In this document: positions 45,307 through 56,604 of the stretch, piece after piece
How the letters are laid out: every line of letters begins with the position of its first letter
Position numbering within the stretch: position 1 is the stretch's first letter
NCBI GenBank assembly: GCA_004335835.1
Contig: RWJK01000154.1
Span: 1 to 64,000 of the forward strand
Direction of reading: 5' to 3'
DNA: 64,000 bases
Source: Scenedesmus sp. ARA3
Lineage: Eukaryota > Chlorophyta > Chlorophyceae > Sphaeropleales > Scenedesmaceae
The notes under the pieces: generated by a model
Database searches by the model: none
The model's input: the letters and a program-made list of their open reading frames with translations, nothing else
What the model was told of the DNA's origin: nothing
Made by a program: the position numbers and the translations under genes

Positions 45307-47145
45307 TCACTTGACATTGACCTCGATGCTCTGCGTGTAAGTTGGCCCGTATGACTCATGCAGCGCATTGGCAAATGCCAGCGTCAGCGTGTGCTTGCCC
45401 TACACAGCAGCAGCAGCAGCAGCAGGGTTGCAGCCTGTCAGTGGCAGCAGCAGGACAGTCGCCCGCAAAAGAGATCATGCGTTCAAACGTGGGATGCTGC
45501 ACAACCTGAGCAGGAGCCAGTGGTTGCATGGCTGAATAGAAGTAATTAAACTTTATTTGCTCCCTTCCTTTGGAAACCAGATGTACACAGGCTTTGCATG
45601 GCCGTCGGCTGCTGAACCCAGCACCAAATTTGCTGCAGGGCAATGAAAGGTAGCTGCGCAGCACAGCCACCACCCAGAAACTTCTAGGGCAACATGTCTG
45701 GCTGCTTTGCCGTCTATGCCATGCTTGTGCGCCACATGTGCCAGACAAAGTTGTGTGCTGAATGTGCAGCTGCCCCTGGCATGCATCATGGTCGCCAAGC
45801 AATGGCAGCAGCTCCAAGTGAAGTGTGACATGCAGCAGATCAGCTCACCGGCTGCAGCTCCAGGTCTGCTTGTACAAGCAAAATGTGCATTCTCAGTGCT
45901 AACAAGTGCTGACACCTACATAAAAGCTCAGTGCTAACAAGTGCTGGCAATGTACATAGAAGCCCGTTGCTAACAAGTGCTGACAATGTACAAGCTGACA
46001 AGCGCTGACCATGTACATCACTCGGTGGGTGTCTAAGCTCATTCTTACACATCAAAGCTCACCGGCTGCAGCTCCAGGTCTGCTGCTGTCTGGCCCTTGC
46101 CAAAGTGCTTGTGTGCATTGTCAAAGGGAATGGCCTCGCCCTCGCCAGGCTGCTGCGCTGCCGGCACATCCACGTACACGTGGAAGTGGCCCGTGCCTGG
46201 GATGAGCCCGTCAGCTGCAGCAGCGGGTGCAGCGGGGTGGGGTGCAATGGGGTTCAGCAGGAGTCTGCGCTTAGTTGCAACTAGCAATTGCTGCTACTGC
46301 GGATGCATGCTGCCAACAAGCCGCCTGAGTGATATAGTCAAGGCCCCCTCCCTGCAACCATCACTTAGGCTGACACCATGTGTGCGTGGCATGCCGTGCA
46401 GCGCTGTAGGTCACCACACACATGACACAATGAAGGCCTTAATCATCAGACCCCTCATCAGCTGCCTAATTGCATTGGCAGTCATCCTCGTGGTGTTCCG
46501 TAACCTGGGTCCGTCTGCTGCTGGCTGTGGCTCCACTGCTGCCTACAGCAGGCGACACCCACTTGCACCATGTGCCTGTTCCATGCCTGCTAACATCAAC
46601 ATTCGCATGCTCCTGCTGCTATGATGAGTTCAACCAAGCCAAACATCCTCTAGATTCCTGGCACATCCAACAAGCAGCTGCTGGCGCACCTGCAGGCCGC
46701 ACAGTGAGGCCATCCACTGCGAACTCTACGTGCACTGGCGAGGCCACTGCCTTGCCGTTGCCGGGAGCCACAAAGCTCACACCCTCTGCAAAAGCAGGCG
46801 CTGCTGCCAGCAGGCCTGCACAGCAGTGGTTGCAGCCAACCGCAGCAGGTGACGGTCATGCTAGTTCAAGCGAGGCACGCATACTGCTACTAGCTTCACT
46901 CAAACCTGCGAGATGCACAGTAGGTGTCTGTCTATGCTGCTACACACACCATTGAAATAGATTCCAGCATATGTGGCCATAGAGCAGCAGCAGTTGTTTC
47001 ACACCAGCCACTCACTTGCTGACACAACTGCAGCAGCTGCAAACTGTTGGATACCGGACGCCTTCTGCGCTGTGCATGTAACAGAGCGGCTCCTGTTGGC
47101 CAATGCGGGCCTAGAAGCAGCGTTCTGCAAGGTTACAATCGGCAT
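45307..47145 (-). CDS. DUF4399 protein with plastid and lumen targeting
   Basis: Four exons, 47145-47016, 46815-46690, 46214-46063 and 45399-45307, join in phase; 166 residues. Residues 1-35 are a plastid transit peptide (NAASRPALANRSRSVTC). A second hydrophobic Ala-rich segment ends LLAAAPAFA just before EGVSFVAPGNG, the typical site for thylakoid-lumen peptidase. The mature domain reads VHVEFAVDGLTVRPA, GTGHFHVYVD, GEGEAIPFDNAHKHFGKGQT, GKHTLTLAFANALHESYGP and a terminal strand IEVNVK. This is the bacterial and cyanobacterial DUF4399 domain with its GTGH.H and HFGKGQT motifs; the His residues suggest metal or ligand binding, but its biochemistry is unknown. Lumen location is inference from the two-part targeting sequence. 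Confidence 0.9.
45843..46083 (-). repeat. Duplicated exon end and donor in the DUF4399 gene
   Basis: AGCTCACCGGCTGCAGCTCC and AGGTCTGCT after it occur at about 45842-45870 and 46056-46084. On the minus strand this is GACCTGGAGCTGCAGCCG followed by a GTGAGC donor. The copy at 46063 is the real exon end; the other lies inside the next intron. Confidence 0.8.
45894..46020. repeat. Intronic minisatellite, about 35-bp unit
   Basis: Three full and one partial diverged copies of a unit beginning (CA)GTGCTAACAAGTGCTG and including ATGTACA, at about 45894, 45929, 45966 and 45996. They fill the intron between the two copies of the duplicated exon end. Confidence 0.8.
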
Positions 47146-47725
47146 CGTGTAGGGTGTCCGTGCAGGTAGTGGCAGCGAGCTGAACGAGTGGGTGAACAGG
47201 AAGATCACTGGAGTGTATAACTTTTTGCTGAACAGAAGCGGGCGTTGCTTGCTTGGGAGAGTGCGGGTCACGTCAGCCTGCAACCTACCACCCTGCCAGT
47301 TTGACCAAGTGACAGCAATCGTGGAGCAACGCCATGTTGTCGTAATCGTTGACCAGAATGAGCCCAAACTTGCGACGTAGGGTTCAAGACAGCTGGACCA
47401 CCGATGATTGCGCAGAGCTCAACACAGTATGCAGCACTGGTGCTGAGCAGCCAGCAGCGCCACCGCCACAACCTGCCGCAGGTGTCCCTAAACGTTGAAA
47501 CCAACCCACTGCCTACACGTGCGCTTTGGCAATCACGCCACAAACATGACAATCGTTGCATCCTTGTATTAAGTTACCAGACTGATGACAAACAGTTACT
47601 TTGTGCAGGAACTCTTTCACCTCTTCGACATCACGCCAGAAGCTGGCCAGTCATCGGCTCCAGACCCTACACTACGAACAAGGCCACAGCCACATCCAAC
47701 CCTCCTGCAGCTGCGTCCACACAGC

Positions 47726-50240
47726 CTAACTGCGAGACGGATCAGCGCCAAAGATCGCCCCCAGGTGCCGCGCATCTGTCGCTGAGCTCGGCTGCGCAGC
47801 TGTTGCTGCCGCAATGCCACGCTGCTGCAGCTGCCCGGCCCCAACCTGCAGCAGCAGCACCGGCCCGGACCCCTCAATGCCTGTGCCCCCTGCCACCCTG
47901 CCTACCTCAGCTACTGCTGCTGCACCTTCACCCTGTCCTCCTGCAGCAGCTGCTGTACCACCGCCACTAATACCCGCTGCAGCATCCTCACCACCTGCTG
48001 CTGCCTTGCCCAACCCCCCAGACCCCACCATCTCCTCATCTGCTGCATCTGCGCCTGTTTCCTGCAAGTCCACATCCACCTCCGCTGCATACTTTGGCTC
48101 ATCTGTGTACTCCAGGCCCCTCACAGCAGCAGCATCTGCCCCAAAAGCAGGCACAGCCACAGTACCCATTGCAAAGTCCCCTGCACGGTCCACAGGGTGT
48201 GCAGTGCTGCCGCCTTCCAGCCCTAAACCCCGCTTAGGGTTTGGGTCTGGGCGCTGGCGGGGGTCGGGGTCTATGCCGGTGTGGCCTGCAGACCTGTGGC
48301 GGACGTAGGGCTGGGACACAAAGTCGCCGCCTGCTGCAATGGCACCTGCGCGAAGCCAGGCAGCAGCAGCAGCAGCAGCAGAAGCAGACGCACGCAGTAG
48401 ACAAACAATTGCTTCAACGTCTGGTGAGCGCAGCTTTCTCGAATGCGTTCAGTGAGCATCTGCGACGTTTTAGGCACATGGTGCACCAGCTGCTGCGCTT
48501 ATAATCCCGCTTTGATGCAGCGGCATGCATCTCATGTGTATCGACACCAACAGCACCAAACCCACCCCTGCGGACTAGCTGCAGACTAGCTGTACCATAT
48601 GTTGTCACGCAGCAACTACATGCTTGTAGATGCCATCCACGTGTTCCGTAGCCCATCCCTCTATGCCGGGCCTGCAGCAGGGTTGTGGCATGACCCCTTT
48701 TTCTAACCGCTACATGCCTGCCATGTTGTATCATGACCAGCAGCCAGCCCCCACCTGCATCAAGCACATCCAGGCCCTCAGGACTGTACTCCTCAGCAGC
48801 AGCAGCCAGCCCACCACCCTCGCCGCCAGCCAGCCCACCAGCCAGCCCACCGCTGCCGCCAGATCCTCCAGCCGTACCAGCCGCCGGCCGCAGTGGCAGC
48901 TCTGCATCTTCAGCCACTGCCCTCACATGCCTGCCACGCACGTCTGCATCTCCCTCACTCAAGCCCCTGCCGCTGCTGCTGCCTACATGCGTGCCAGCCT
49001 GATCTCGGCCGCCGTGCAGCAGCTGCTGCTGCAGCTGGGCTCCAAGGCCTCCAAGGTTTTGCGTGGGGTCGCCCGCCACTGTGCCGTAGGTGGGTCCCAC
49101 ACCCAGGATGTCGCCGCCCACTGCTGCCACGTCATCATCATACTCGTAGTCGTCAGGCTGCAGCAGGTGCAGATGAACACATGACAGCGCAAAGAGGATG
49201 GCACAGATATGGTTGAGTATCCCCACCCACCAACATTGCCACGTCATCTTCATATTTGTAGTCATCAGGCTGCAAATATGCAGCAGGTGGTGGGGTGGGG
49301 TGAGACGATGCTGACCCCGGCAGGCAAAGGTTTGCAGCCGGCTATCCGCTTGCAGTCTCACCAGCCACAGCTGCTGATTGGCTGCAGTACAAATATGCAC
49401 ACTGGCAGTCTGGTGAATCATCAGGCGCTGTTTGCCAACGCACTTTCTGTTTGTCGCCTCTGATTTGAAGGACGTGCATTTTTATAACACCTTTTTTGCC
49501 ACGCACCTGCAGCTGGTCCACATCATCCTCGCCAGGGTCATCTGCATCAGCCATAGCCGCAACAGCAGGCGTGAGCGTGACAATGCCATCCGGCTGTGGC
49601 TGCCATGCCAGCGAGGCAGCAGCAGCAGGGGCGCGCACATCCAGGCGCTCTGCATTGTCTGCTGCTGCTCCAATTGATTTCAGCAGGGCGTCACTGCTGC
49701 TGGGGAGAGTGGAGGCAGGTGCTGTTTCCGTGCTGCCTGGGCCTGCTGGAGCTTGTGCAGTGTCCCTGGCAGGCACTGTGTCGCTGTCAATGTCCATTGC
49801 TGCTGCGCCATCTGCCTGCAGCTGCAGGTGAGAGCGGCAGAATCGCAGGTGCGGGCGTATATGAATGGCTGATTTGATACAACAGCGCACTGGTGGCTTT
49901 GCATTCAACTGTCAGTGGAGCACTGCTGACCTCTGTTCCTGCGGTGGTGTGTAAAACTGCTGCACTGATGGCAATGCAGGTTGCTTCCAGCAGCGCTACC
50001 CATGCGCCTCTCTAAGCCGCATCCAACTGTCTGCTTAACCTTACACAGTTGGCTGTGGTTTTGCACCTCACTATCAAGCCCTTGCCTTGCAGAAGAGGTG
50101 CAGAAACATGTATGGGTTGCCGGGCCTCGCCCACTTACGTCTTTCAGGTGCTGCCCCTGCAGGCCACTCGAGACATTGCTGTCAACAGCAGTGTGCACTC
50201 CCGCCCAGAGAGCGTCCCTGGTCGTTGCCGCGGTGTTCAT
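47726..50240 (-). CDS. Acidic Gly/Ala-rich protein, unknown function
   Basis: Four exons, 50240-50139, 49821-49507, 49157-48755 and 48333-47726, join in phase; 475 residues. The start MNTAATTRDALWAGVHTAVD and SSGLQGQHLKD looks structured. Exon 2 has an acidic MDIDSD segment and DDPGEDDVDQLQ; exon 3 begins PDDYEYDDDVAAVGGDILGV and continues Gly/Ala-rich to EEYSPEGLDVL; exon 4 has GGDFVSQPYVRHRSAGH, TDEPKYAAEVDVDLQETG and a Gly/Ala tail. The acidic, disordered composition suggests a nuclear or chromatin-linked protein, but I recognise no domain. Exon 2 has tandem acceptors (49822 or 49816) that would add or drop two residues, Leu-Gln. The start of exon 3 is duplicated in the preceding intron. 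Confidence 0.6.
49130..49285 (-). repeat. Duplicated exon start and 3' splice site (PDDYxYxDDVA)
   Basis: The start of exon 3 of the acidic-protein gene, with its TGCAG acceptor (about 49130-49165), is repeated about 105 bp upstream in transcription (about 49235-49275). The real copy reads PDDYEYDDDVA; the intronic copy reads PDDYKYEDDVA before its frame degrades. Confidence 0.8.
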
Positions 50241-50543
50241 TAAGTTTTTACACGGAGATTCAGGATCAGCTGAGGCTCGAGGCGTTTGGGGGTAGCTATT
50301 GACGTCAAGTTGTTTAGCACGCGACGTCTGCTCCGGCTGATTCGTCAACAGTAAATTAATTGGCAAATAAGACTACTGGATCACGCTGCAGCGGCTCGAT
50401 CAAGGGCTGCTGCATCCTGCTGACGCAAGCATGTCACGGAAACCATGGACAAGTAGTTCACCAGCAACACTCCTGCTTGGAACGACTACGCTGATGTCTT
50501 TTTTGAAACAACCTCTCCGACCTCAATTCAAAAGCCATATGCG
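50241..50543. promoter_or_regulatory. Promoter region of the acidic-protein gene
   Basis: About 300 bp between its start codon and the TGTAA of the upstream FTA gene. No clear TATA box. The gap is short, so all 5' control elements should lie here. Confidence 0.35.
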
Positions 50544-50548
50544 TTACA
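50544..50548 (-). terminator. TGTAA polyadenylation signal for the prenyltransferase alpha gene
   Basis: Minus-strand TGTAA 91 bases past the stop codon at 50639. Confidence 0.55.
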
Positions 50549-50638
50549 TCAGCAATGCACTAAACTTGATAAACCAACCCCATCCTGCACTGCGCTGGCA
50601 GTGACAGCCAGCTCAAAGGGCCATGCTGCTAGTCACTG

Positions 50639-52829
50639 CTAGCTGGCCGGCGCAGGCAGTCGCCCCAGCAGCTGCTGCAGCTGTTGCCGCCTGTGCCTCC
50701 AGTAGTTGCTGCGCATAGGGTCTGCTATCTCCGCTGCTGCCAGCGCCTTCAGGCCATGGCCTGCTGCTGCTGCTGCCTTGGCGTGCTGCTGCTGCTGCTC
50801 TGCCAGCTGTGCCAGGCAGCAGTAGTACTGGGCCAGTGTCGCTAGAGCTGGCTTGCAGGAAGGGCAGTCAGACAGCGCCTCTCTGCAGATGATGAACACC
50901 TGCACAATGCAATCCACGCAACACACCAGTTGCAGGTGTTATATGTTGCATGCTGATGGATGAATGGAATTAGGGCACACAGAATCAGAGCGTGCACACA
51001 AGCCTCGAGAGGGCGAGCATATGTTAGGCCAGCACATTGGGTTCTAACATGCTTTGGCAGCAGCAAGCCAAGCAGCAGAGCGAGCATCACATAAAGCGCG
51101 GCCCACCTTAGACTGCCTGCCCATGTCAGCGGGCGTGCAGCCTGGCAGCGTGAACAGCCCCCACAGGTAGTTCCAAGCTGACTCGTTGTCTGGTGCGCGC
51201 GCAATCTGCTCTGCCAGGTACCCAAGCTCTGAATCCAGCACCTTGGCTAAGCCGTCATACTGCGCCAAAGTGTGCTGTTGTACAGATAACGGCAGTCATA
51301 TGATAGTAACATGCAGTGGGTGAGCAGCAAGCACCACACCAGAGTGAGGCCGCAGCTATGTTTGAGCAGACAGCGATATAAGGCACAAGCTGTTGTGATG
51401 TAGTTCGGTGTGCATTGCGCAGACAACCAACGCACGGATGCAGCGGCAGTCTACCCCAGCTCCTGCTTGCGTTGGAGCCAGGCCAGGCACAAGATGAGCG
51501 ACGGCACTGTGCGACAACACCATGTCCATGCATTTGTGGCGAATGCATTTGCGGCGAAACATGGTTGACAAGAAGCCCCACCTGCAGGATGAAGAAGCGC
51601 TGGTTCCACGCGCTGTTGTTGCGCACGTCTTCAGCCAGCAGTCGTGCCACATACTGCTGCTCCTGGCGCCACGCTGCGCTTGAGGCCACCACCACCTGCC
51701 GGTGCGCCCAGGCGTGGTAGTTCTTGGCGTCGGTGTCAAGCGCACCTGCAGCAGCAGCAGCAGCTAGATCAGTGGCACCAGCTTGGAGTTGCGCCGCACT
51801 TGCTTCTGGTGCTGCTGCTGAGCTGCATACACCAAGGCATGTGATGCATGGCGTGCTGGTTAGCTGCCGCAAGCATTGTAGGGAAGGCTGATGCACAGCT
51901 CAGAGCAAGCCGGCCGAGCAACAGCAGGACACTGCACATCTGCAGAGCCACACTATCCAGTGCAAGAACCAATACAAAAAATCAATTCCACCCACTCGTG
52001 CAGAAGTCCAGCTCCCGCTGTGTAGCTGCAAGGCCCAGGGCTTTGGAGAGCTTGCGCTGGTGGTTCCACAGCTGGTAGTTCTTGGCTGAGTCATCAGCAA
52101 TACGCCTGGCAGCAGGGTCAGGTGTTGTGCAGCAGCAGCAACATTGGCAGCGCAGGCACAGTTGAGAAGCAACAGGCAGTCAAGCATGCAGGCAGCAGTT
52201 CAACCTGTTGCAACACAGAACGTAATACTGCTGTGCTTGGTTGCTGCCCCTGCATACTCTTGTAAATATGCGTGTGCAGGCAAAGCCTGAAACAGCCTGC
52301 ATGACGGTATATTGGTGCTTCAATTGCTGTGCCCACCCTGTTCCTGCAGCGCCCACAAGGCACAGCGCCGCAACCGCAAAGGCTGGCTGGAGATGCTGCT
52401 GCTGTAACAAGCAGCTGCTGCTGTAGCGAGGGCTGTAGACCCAGGGGCCTACAAAAGTTAGTGGCCCGCAGGTGGATAACCCTGCTTGCATGGCTGCTGC
52501 TACTGCTGCTGCTGTTTTGCAGACAGAGCTTCCTTTTGAGCGCATAATGATGCCTTGCAAACGCAACACACCGCACTCACTGTGTGAAGTTGTACTCTGC
52601 TGTCAGGTCAGCGCCTAGCTCCTGCAGTACCTCCCATCTGTACCGCCAGGCGCTGTAGTGGGCCTGGTTGGAGGCAATGACGTCAGCAGTCAGCTGCAGC
52701 ACGCGCGCACTCTTCTCGCCCTGCAGAGCCCCAACAGCAGCAGCAGCAGCAGGTGGCACAAACCTCATGAGAAATAGCCATACTAAAGCGCTCTTCTCGC
52801 CCTGCAAGGCCCCAGCAGCAGCCGCAGCC

Positions 52830-52880
<51 letters not shown>

Positions 52881-53535
52881 GAGCACAGGGCTGGCAACCT
52901 TGGGGCACAAAGTTGATGTGGCAGGAGGTGATGAGGTGCAGCCCTTTTGGCAAACCAGGCCAGTCAAGGGGCAAGCAAGTCAACACCCAGCGTGACCCTC
53001 CCAGGCTGTCCCCTGGATGTTTGTCTTAGCAAGCATGCTATAACAGATACTCAGGGTACCGCCTAGGATGGTCACGCTAGGTGTGACTTGCTTGCAGGAA
53101 ACAGCAGCCAAATAGACTTGCCCATACATACATCAGCTACGCGCACCAGACAAGCAGCTGACTGCCATCTTTGCAGGATGGCCCAGCTGGCTGCCATGCT
53201 TGTAGGAAAGCAGGCACATGCGCGCAGCCATGCGGCTCAGCGCAGCTGCCTCTGCCCCCCNNNCCAAAAAGGGTGCACAAGTAGCTTCCACTCCTTGCGA
53301 TGTTCGCAGGAGCATGCAGGAGCAACTGCCCCAAGCAATGCAAACTTTCATCCAAAGCCGCCCCACACCCCACCTTTGCCACACATGCATTGAAGTACCC
53401 TAGCAGCTCCCTGTCATGCTTGTCGTACTTGACAGCCACCACGCTGCCATCATCGCCAGGGGAGGCCTCTGCAGGCACGACATCGCTCCACTCTGGCCGC
53501 TGCGAGTAGGGCACAAAGTCCGGATCTGCGTCCAT
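50639..53535 (-). CDS. FTA: Protein farnesyltransferase/geranylgeranyltransferase type I alpha subunit
   Basis: Six exons, 53535-53374, 52720-52581, 52105-51996, 51745-51582, 51259-51107 and 50899-50639, join in phase; 329 residues, near the family length. The N-terminus reads [15 protein letters not shown], the usual start of the alpha subunit. Prenyltransferase alpha repeats follow: [48 protein letters not shown] and [12 protein letters not shown]. The subunit pairs with FTase or GGTase-I beta subunits in the cytosol to attach prenyl groups to CaaX proteins. The C-terminal exon is helical with a short poly-Gln run. Three N bases interrupt intron 1 (53261-53263) but do not touch coding sequence. 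The start of exon 2 is duplicated in intron 1. Confidence 0.94.
52708..52812 (-). repeat. Duplicated exon start and 3' splice site in the FTA gene
   Basis: CTCTTCTCGCCCTGCA with flanks occurs at about 52709-52735 and 52790-52815. On the minus strand each is a TTGCAG or CTGCAG acceptor followed by GGCGAGAAGAG (GEKSA). The nearer copy continues as real exon 2; the farther copy reads [14 protein letters not shown], which is unrelated to the family. Confidence 0.85.
52831..52875. repeat. (CAG)15 microsatellite in FTA intron 1
   Basis: Fifteen uninterrupted CAG units directly upstream (in transcription) of the duplicated acceptor. On the transcribed strand it reads CTG. Confidence 0.95.
53261..53263. 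other. Three undetermined bases
   Basis: NNN inside FTA intron 1. Real gap size unknown. Confidence 1.
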
Positions 53536-53646
53536 GCTGCTGCTGCTGCCGCTGCTGCTGTGTAGGTCCTGTTATGTCCTGTGCAGGGCGACTAATGATG
53601 CCGCAGCAGCCTGTGGTGTGGCTGCTGTGGTGCAATCGCTGCTGCT

Positions 53647-54495
53647 TCAGTGGTAGGTGTGCCGTGGCACTTCAAACATCCAGCTGTCGGTGTGCAGGCT
53701 GTCCACTACCTCCTGCAGCTTTGCAAGGCTCTGAGCAAGCACCTCTGCAGTGCATGCACACACAGCATCATGAAGAGCAGCAGCAGTGAGGCAGGTCGCG
53801 GCAGCAACATCGACACAACTGTGATGCAGTGACAGCCGTGAGTGTGAAATGCATGAGCCACCAGCTAGACAGCAGACGCAGCTGCAAGGGTGCTCATACA
53901 CGCCTACCGCCACTCTGAGTGCTGCACAAGTGCATGTACATAGAATTCAATGGTTCTGCATGGCCCTACAACAGGCACCACTGTTGCTACGGTGCCTTGT
54001 TGGGCTGGCAGGCCATCCGAGACACTGCTGCTGCTGTTGTGAACTGCCAGTTGGTGCCCACCTTTCCTGCTGTTTGGGTCAGTTGGGGTGACTAGGTCGC
54101 CTGCGGCAGGCAGCATCAAGTCATCTCAGTGCGTACCTATACCTCTGGTTCCACGGAACAGTTGATGCTCAACTACAACAACACTCTGGTCACACATAAT
54201 GAACCCAGGCAGTGCATCCCTTGCCTTGACTTCTTGGGGTGTTCAGTGTGAACATGCGCAGTATCCAGTTCGTTTGTTCAATCTAGGTATCTAGGAACAT
54301 GTCAAGCCAGTTCAGCTGCAAAAACGAACGTTCAAGGAATGACGGAGGCTGGGCAGGGGCAAGCAGATGTGCAGGGCTACCTGTGTTGGGCGTGCTGCTG
54401 TCAGGCGTGCTGTATGCCTGCGAGTCTCCACTGCTGGGCGTGTACTGCAGGTTGGGAAACTGGGAGACTGGAGGAGTGTTGTATTGAGAGCTCAT
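53647..54495 (-). CDS. 70-residue protein, unknown function
   Basis: Two exons, 54495-54381 and 53744-53647, join in phase. The N-terminal half is Ser/Thr/Pro/Gln-rich (MSSQYNTPPVSQFPNLQYTP, then STPDSSTPNT). The C-terminal half is a predicted helix, LAQSLAKLQEVVDSLHTDSW, followed by MFEVPRHTYH. The short, well-formed amphipathic helix and phase-consistent splice favour a real gene, perhaps a small subunit of a larger complex; I do not recognise the family. A further small exon inside the 640-bp intron cannot be excluded. The frame at 53904-54119 in that intron shows no matching phase. Confidence 0.55.
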
Positions 54496-55265
54496 TTACT
54501 GCATCTGCTGGCGAGTTTCGGAAGATTGAAAGCTGGTCTCTGAACAGCCAGTGATGCTGTCGCGGTTTGCTGTTGCTGTCGCTGGTGCTGACGATGGCAG
54601 CCGATCGGCTTGCAGCCGTGCGTATTACTTTTGTCAATCGGCGCAGTTGACTGTCTAGTCGAGCGGAACCAGCGCGTAAGCCTGAGGAACGCAACAGCCT
54701 GGCCTTGGATGTTATGCCATGTTACCTTCCTGTGTTGTTTGAACAAAACCAGGCATGCCTACAAGAGCTGTAGAAGCTTGCTGTGTTCAAAGTCTAGCGG
54801 CTGGACAAGTTGCGCGCAGGGCAGACTTTCGTTTGGGGTTGCAATCCCGCGTAGAGCTGTCGTTTGGGGTCGCAGCGGAGAACACGCTTGAGCGCTTTAT
54901 CAAGGTGTGTTGAGATGAACTACCGTCATCAGAAGGGACAGCGTGCGCGTCAACAGACGCCTCGGCCGGCCGTATGCAGCAGTGCACGCAGCATAATTGC
55001 CTGCTTGCAGCTGCCTCGTAGTTCATCACGTTCGTGAGATCGTCGCTTTACTCAGTTTAATGGAGGTGCAGCCCCGCAGCGACACATATGTGGTGCAGGG
55101 AATTATGCTGCTGGGTTGGCTGCAGCAGCTCCTTTGCAGTTAGCATGCTGGCTGGTAGTATGCTTCCTGCAGGCCATAGCAGCATCAGAAGTCGTTGCCT
55201 AAACTGTTTGTTCACGATTTTCTCCTGCGGCACCGCCACTGTTGCTGACAGGCCAACTTAGCACC
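54496..55265. promoter_or_regulatory. Intergenic region between two divergent small genes
   Basis: 770 bp upstream of both the 70-residue gene (-) and the 4F5-type gene (+). No coding frame of note and no clear TATA box. Confidence 0.4.
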
Positions 55266-56604
55266 ATGGGAGGCGGAAACGGTCAGAAGTCTGCAACCAA
55301 GCGCGAGCGCAACGCAGCAAAGCTCGCTGCACCCAAGGGTACGTGCAGCAGCATTCAAAGGCCCAGTGGCTCGGTGCTGCAGGCCAAGTGCAGCAATAGC
55401 TGCTGCATGCTGCAGTACCAGCTGATTAGTCAGGCTGCTCCCTGCAGCTGTAAGGAGCAGCAGCACTGGGACCTGGCAAGGAAGCCATTACGAGTCTTGA
55501 GAGTTACTAGAGTCATGAGAGTTTCTGACTTGCTGCATAATGAGCTGTGTATGCCAGCAGCAGCAGTCTTGTCACTATGTAATACGTGTGGATGCTTTGC
55601 TGCAGGTGTCGGGTGTACCTGACTCTATTACACACGTGCTGCTGCTTGCCTGCTTTGTGTTGCAGGCAGCCAGCTCAAGCAAAACCAGGCAGCCATGACC
55701 CTCAAGGTAAGCTGTTACATGGTCATTGCATGTAGCTCCCTGGCATGCCAGTTACACGAAGTTGTAAGGAAGGTTATCATTTGCAAGTTGTACAGTGTAG
55801 CTGACTGGTTGAGGCAGTATCACCTTGCAGGAAACCATCTGCTCTTTTCCCAGGTTCATGTCCTGATGCTGGTCATTCACCTTGGACAGCAGCCACTGGT
55901 TGAAGATGTGCAGGCAATATACTTGCCATTGCATACTGCATCATGTTGCTGACAGCTTCATTGCTGCTGCTGTTTCCTTGCTGCAGTGCAACGTGTGCCT
56001 GACTACGTTTGTCTGCACGGTAAGAGCATGAGAGGCATCATGCATGCAAGTTGCGTGGCAGCAGCTATTTGATGCGCCATGCATGTGCCATACGTATGCT
56101 TGCCGCCATCTGTCAGCCGCGCCACGCCAGCAACCTGGTGACAAAGTTGCGAAAGCTGTCAGCAGGGTGCTTATTTCATGCTGGCAGCACTGCGGCCTGA
56201 CGCGGACGAGCTTATTGTAACGCTGTTTCTGCCATGTGCCATGGCTGTGCAGAGCAAAGAGCAGCAACTCAAGGACCACCAGGAGAACAAGCACCCCAAG
56301 GCAACCTTTGAGGTGAGTTGCTGGCTACCGGCTGTCTTCAATGCTCTACTATGTCAAGTGTGCGTCACATGCGCAGCGATTCTGCTTGTTGGCCATGCGC
56401 GTGTATTGACGTAGTTCTCGTAGCGGTGTTGGTGGCAACGGCACAAACATCAAAATCGTGTGGCGCGTGTCATGAAGTCTGCCAAGCTGCTCACATTTGC
56501 AATCCCTTTACAATCTTTTTGCGACTTCCGTGACCTTGCGGCTCCTGTTGTGTGCTTGCGCCGTCCTGCTGCAGCAATGCTTCCCTGACTACCAGAAGGC
56601 ATGA
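55266..56604 (+). CDS. 4F5/At2g23090-type small zinc-finger protein
   Basis: Five tiny exons, 55266-55338, 55666-55706, 55987-56019, 56253-56312 and 56575-56604, join in phase to give 78 residues; every single exon is below usual ORF-finding limits. The start MGGGNGQKSATKRERNAAKL is the conserved 4F5 N-terminus, then GSQLKQNQAAMTLK, a zinc-finger half CNVCLTTFVC, a second half DHQENKHPKATFEQCFP, and a stop. Plant homologues share the GGGNGQK start, C-x2-C and H-x4-H pattern and the CFP end. Length and order agree with the family. Function is unsettled: the human 4F5 relative SERF modifies protein aggregation, and the finger suggests nucleic-acid binding. The ATG has a good context (CACCATGG). 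Confidence 0.92.

Noticed and set aside
48225..48255. CCCTAAACCCC and TTAGGGTTTGGG, telomere-like motif
   Set aside because: It lies inside an exon of the acidic-protein gene (codons for NPKRGLGLEG) and is a single short occurrence, not a telomeric array.
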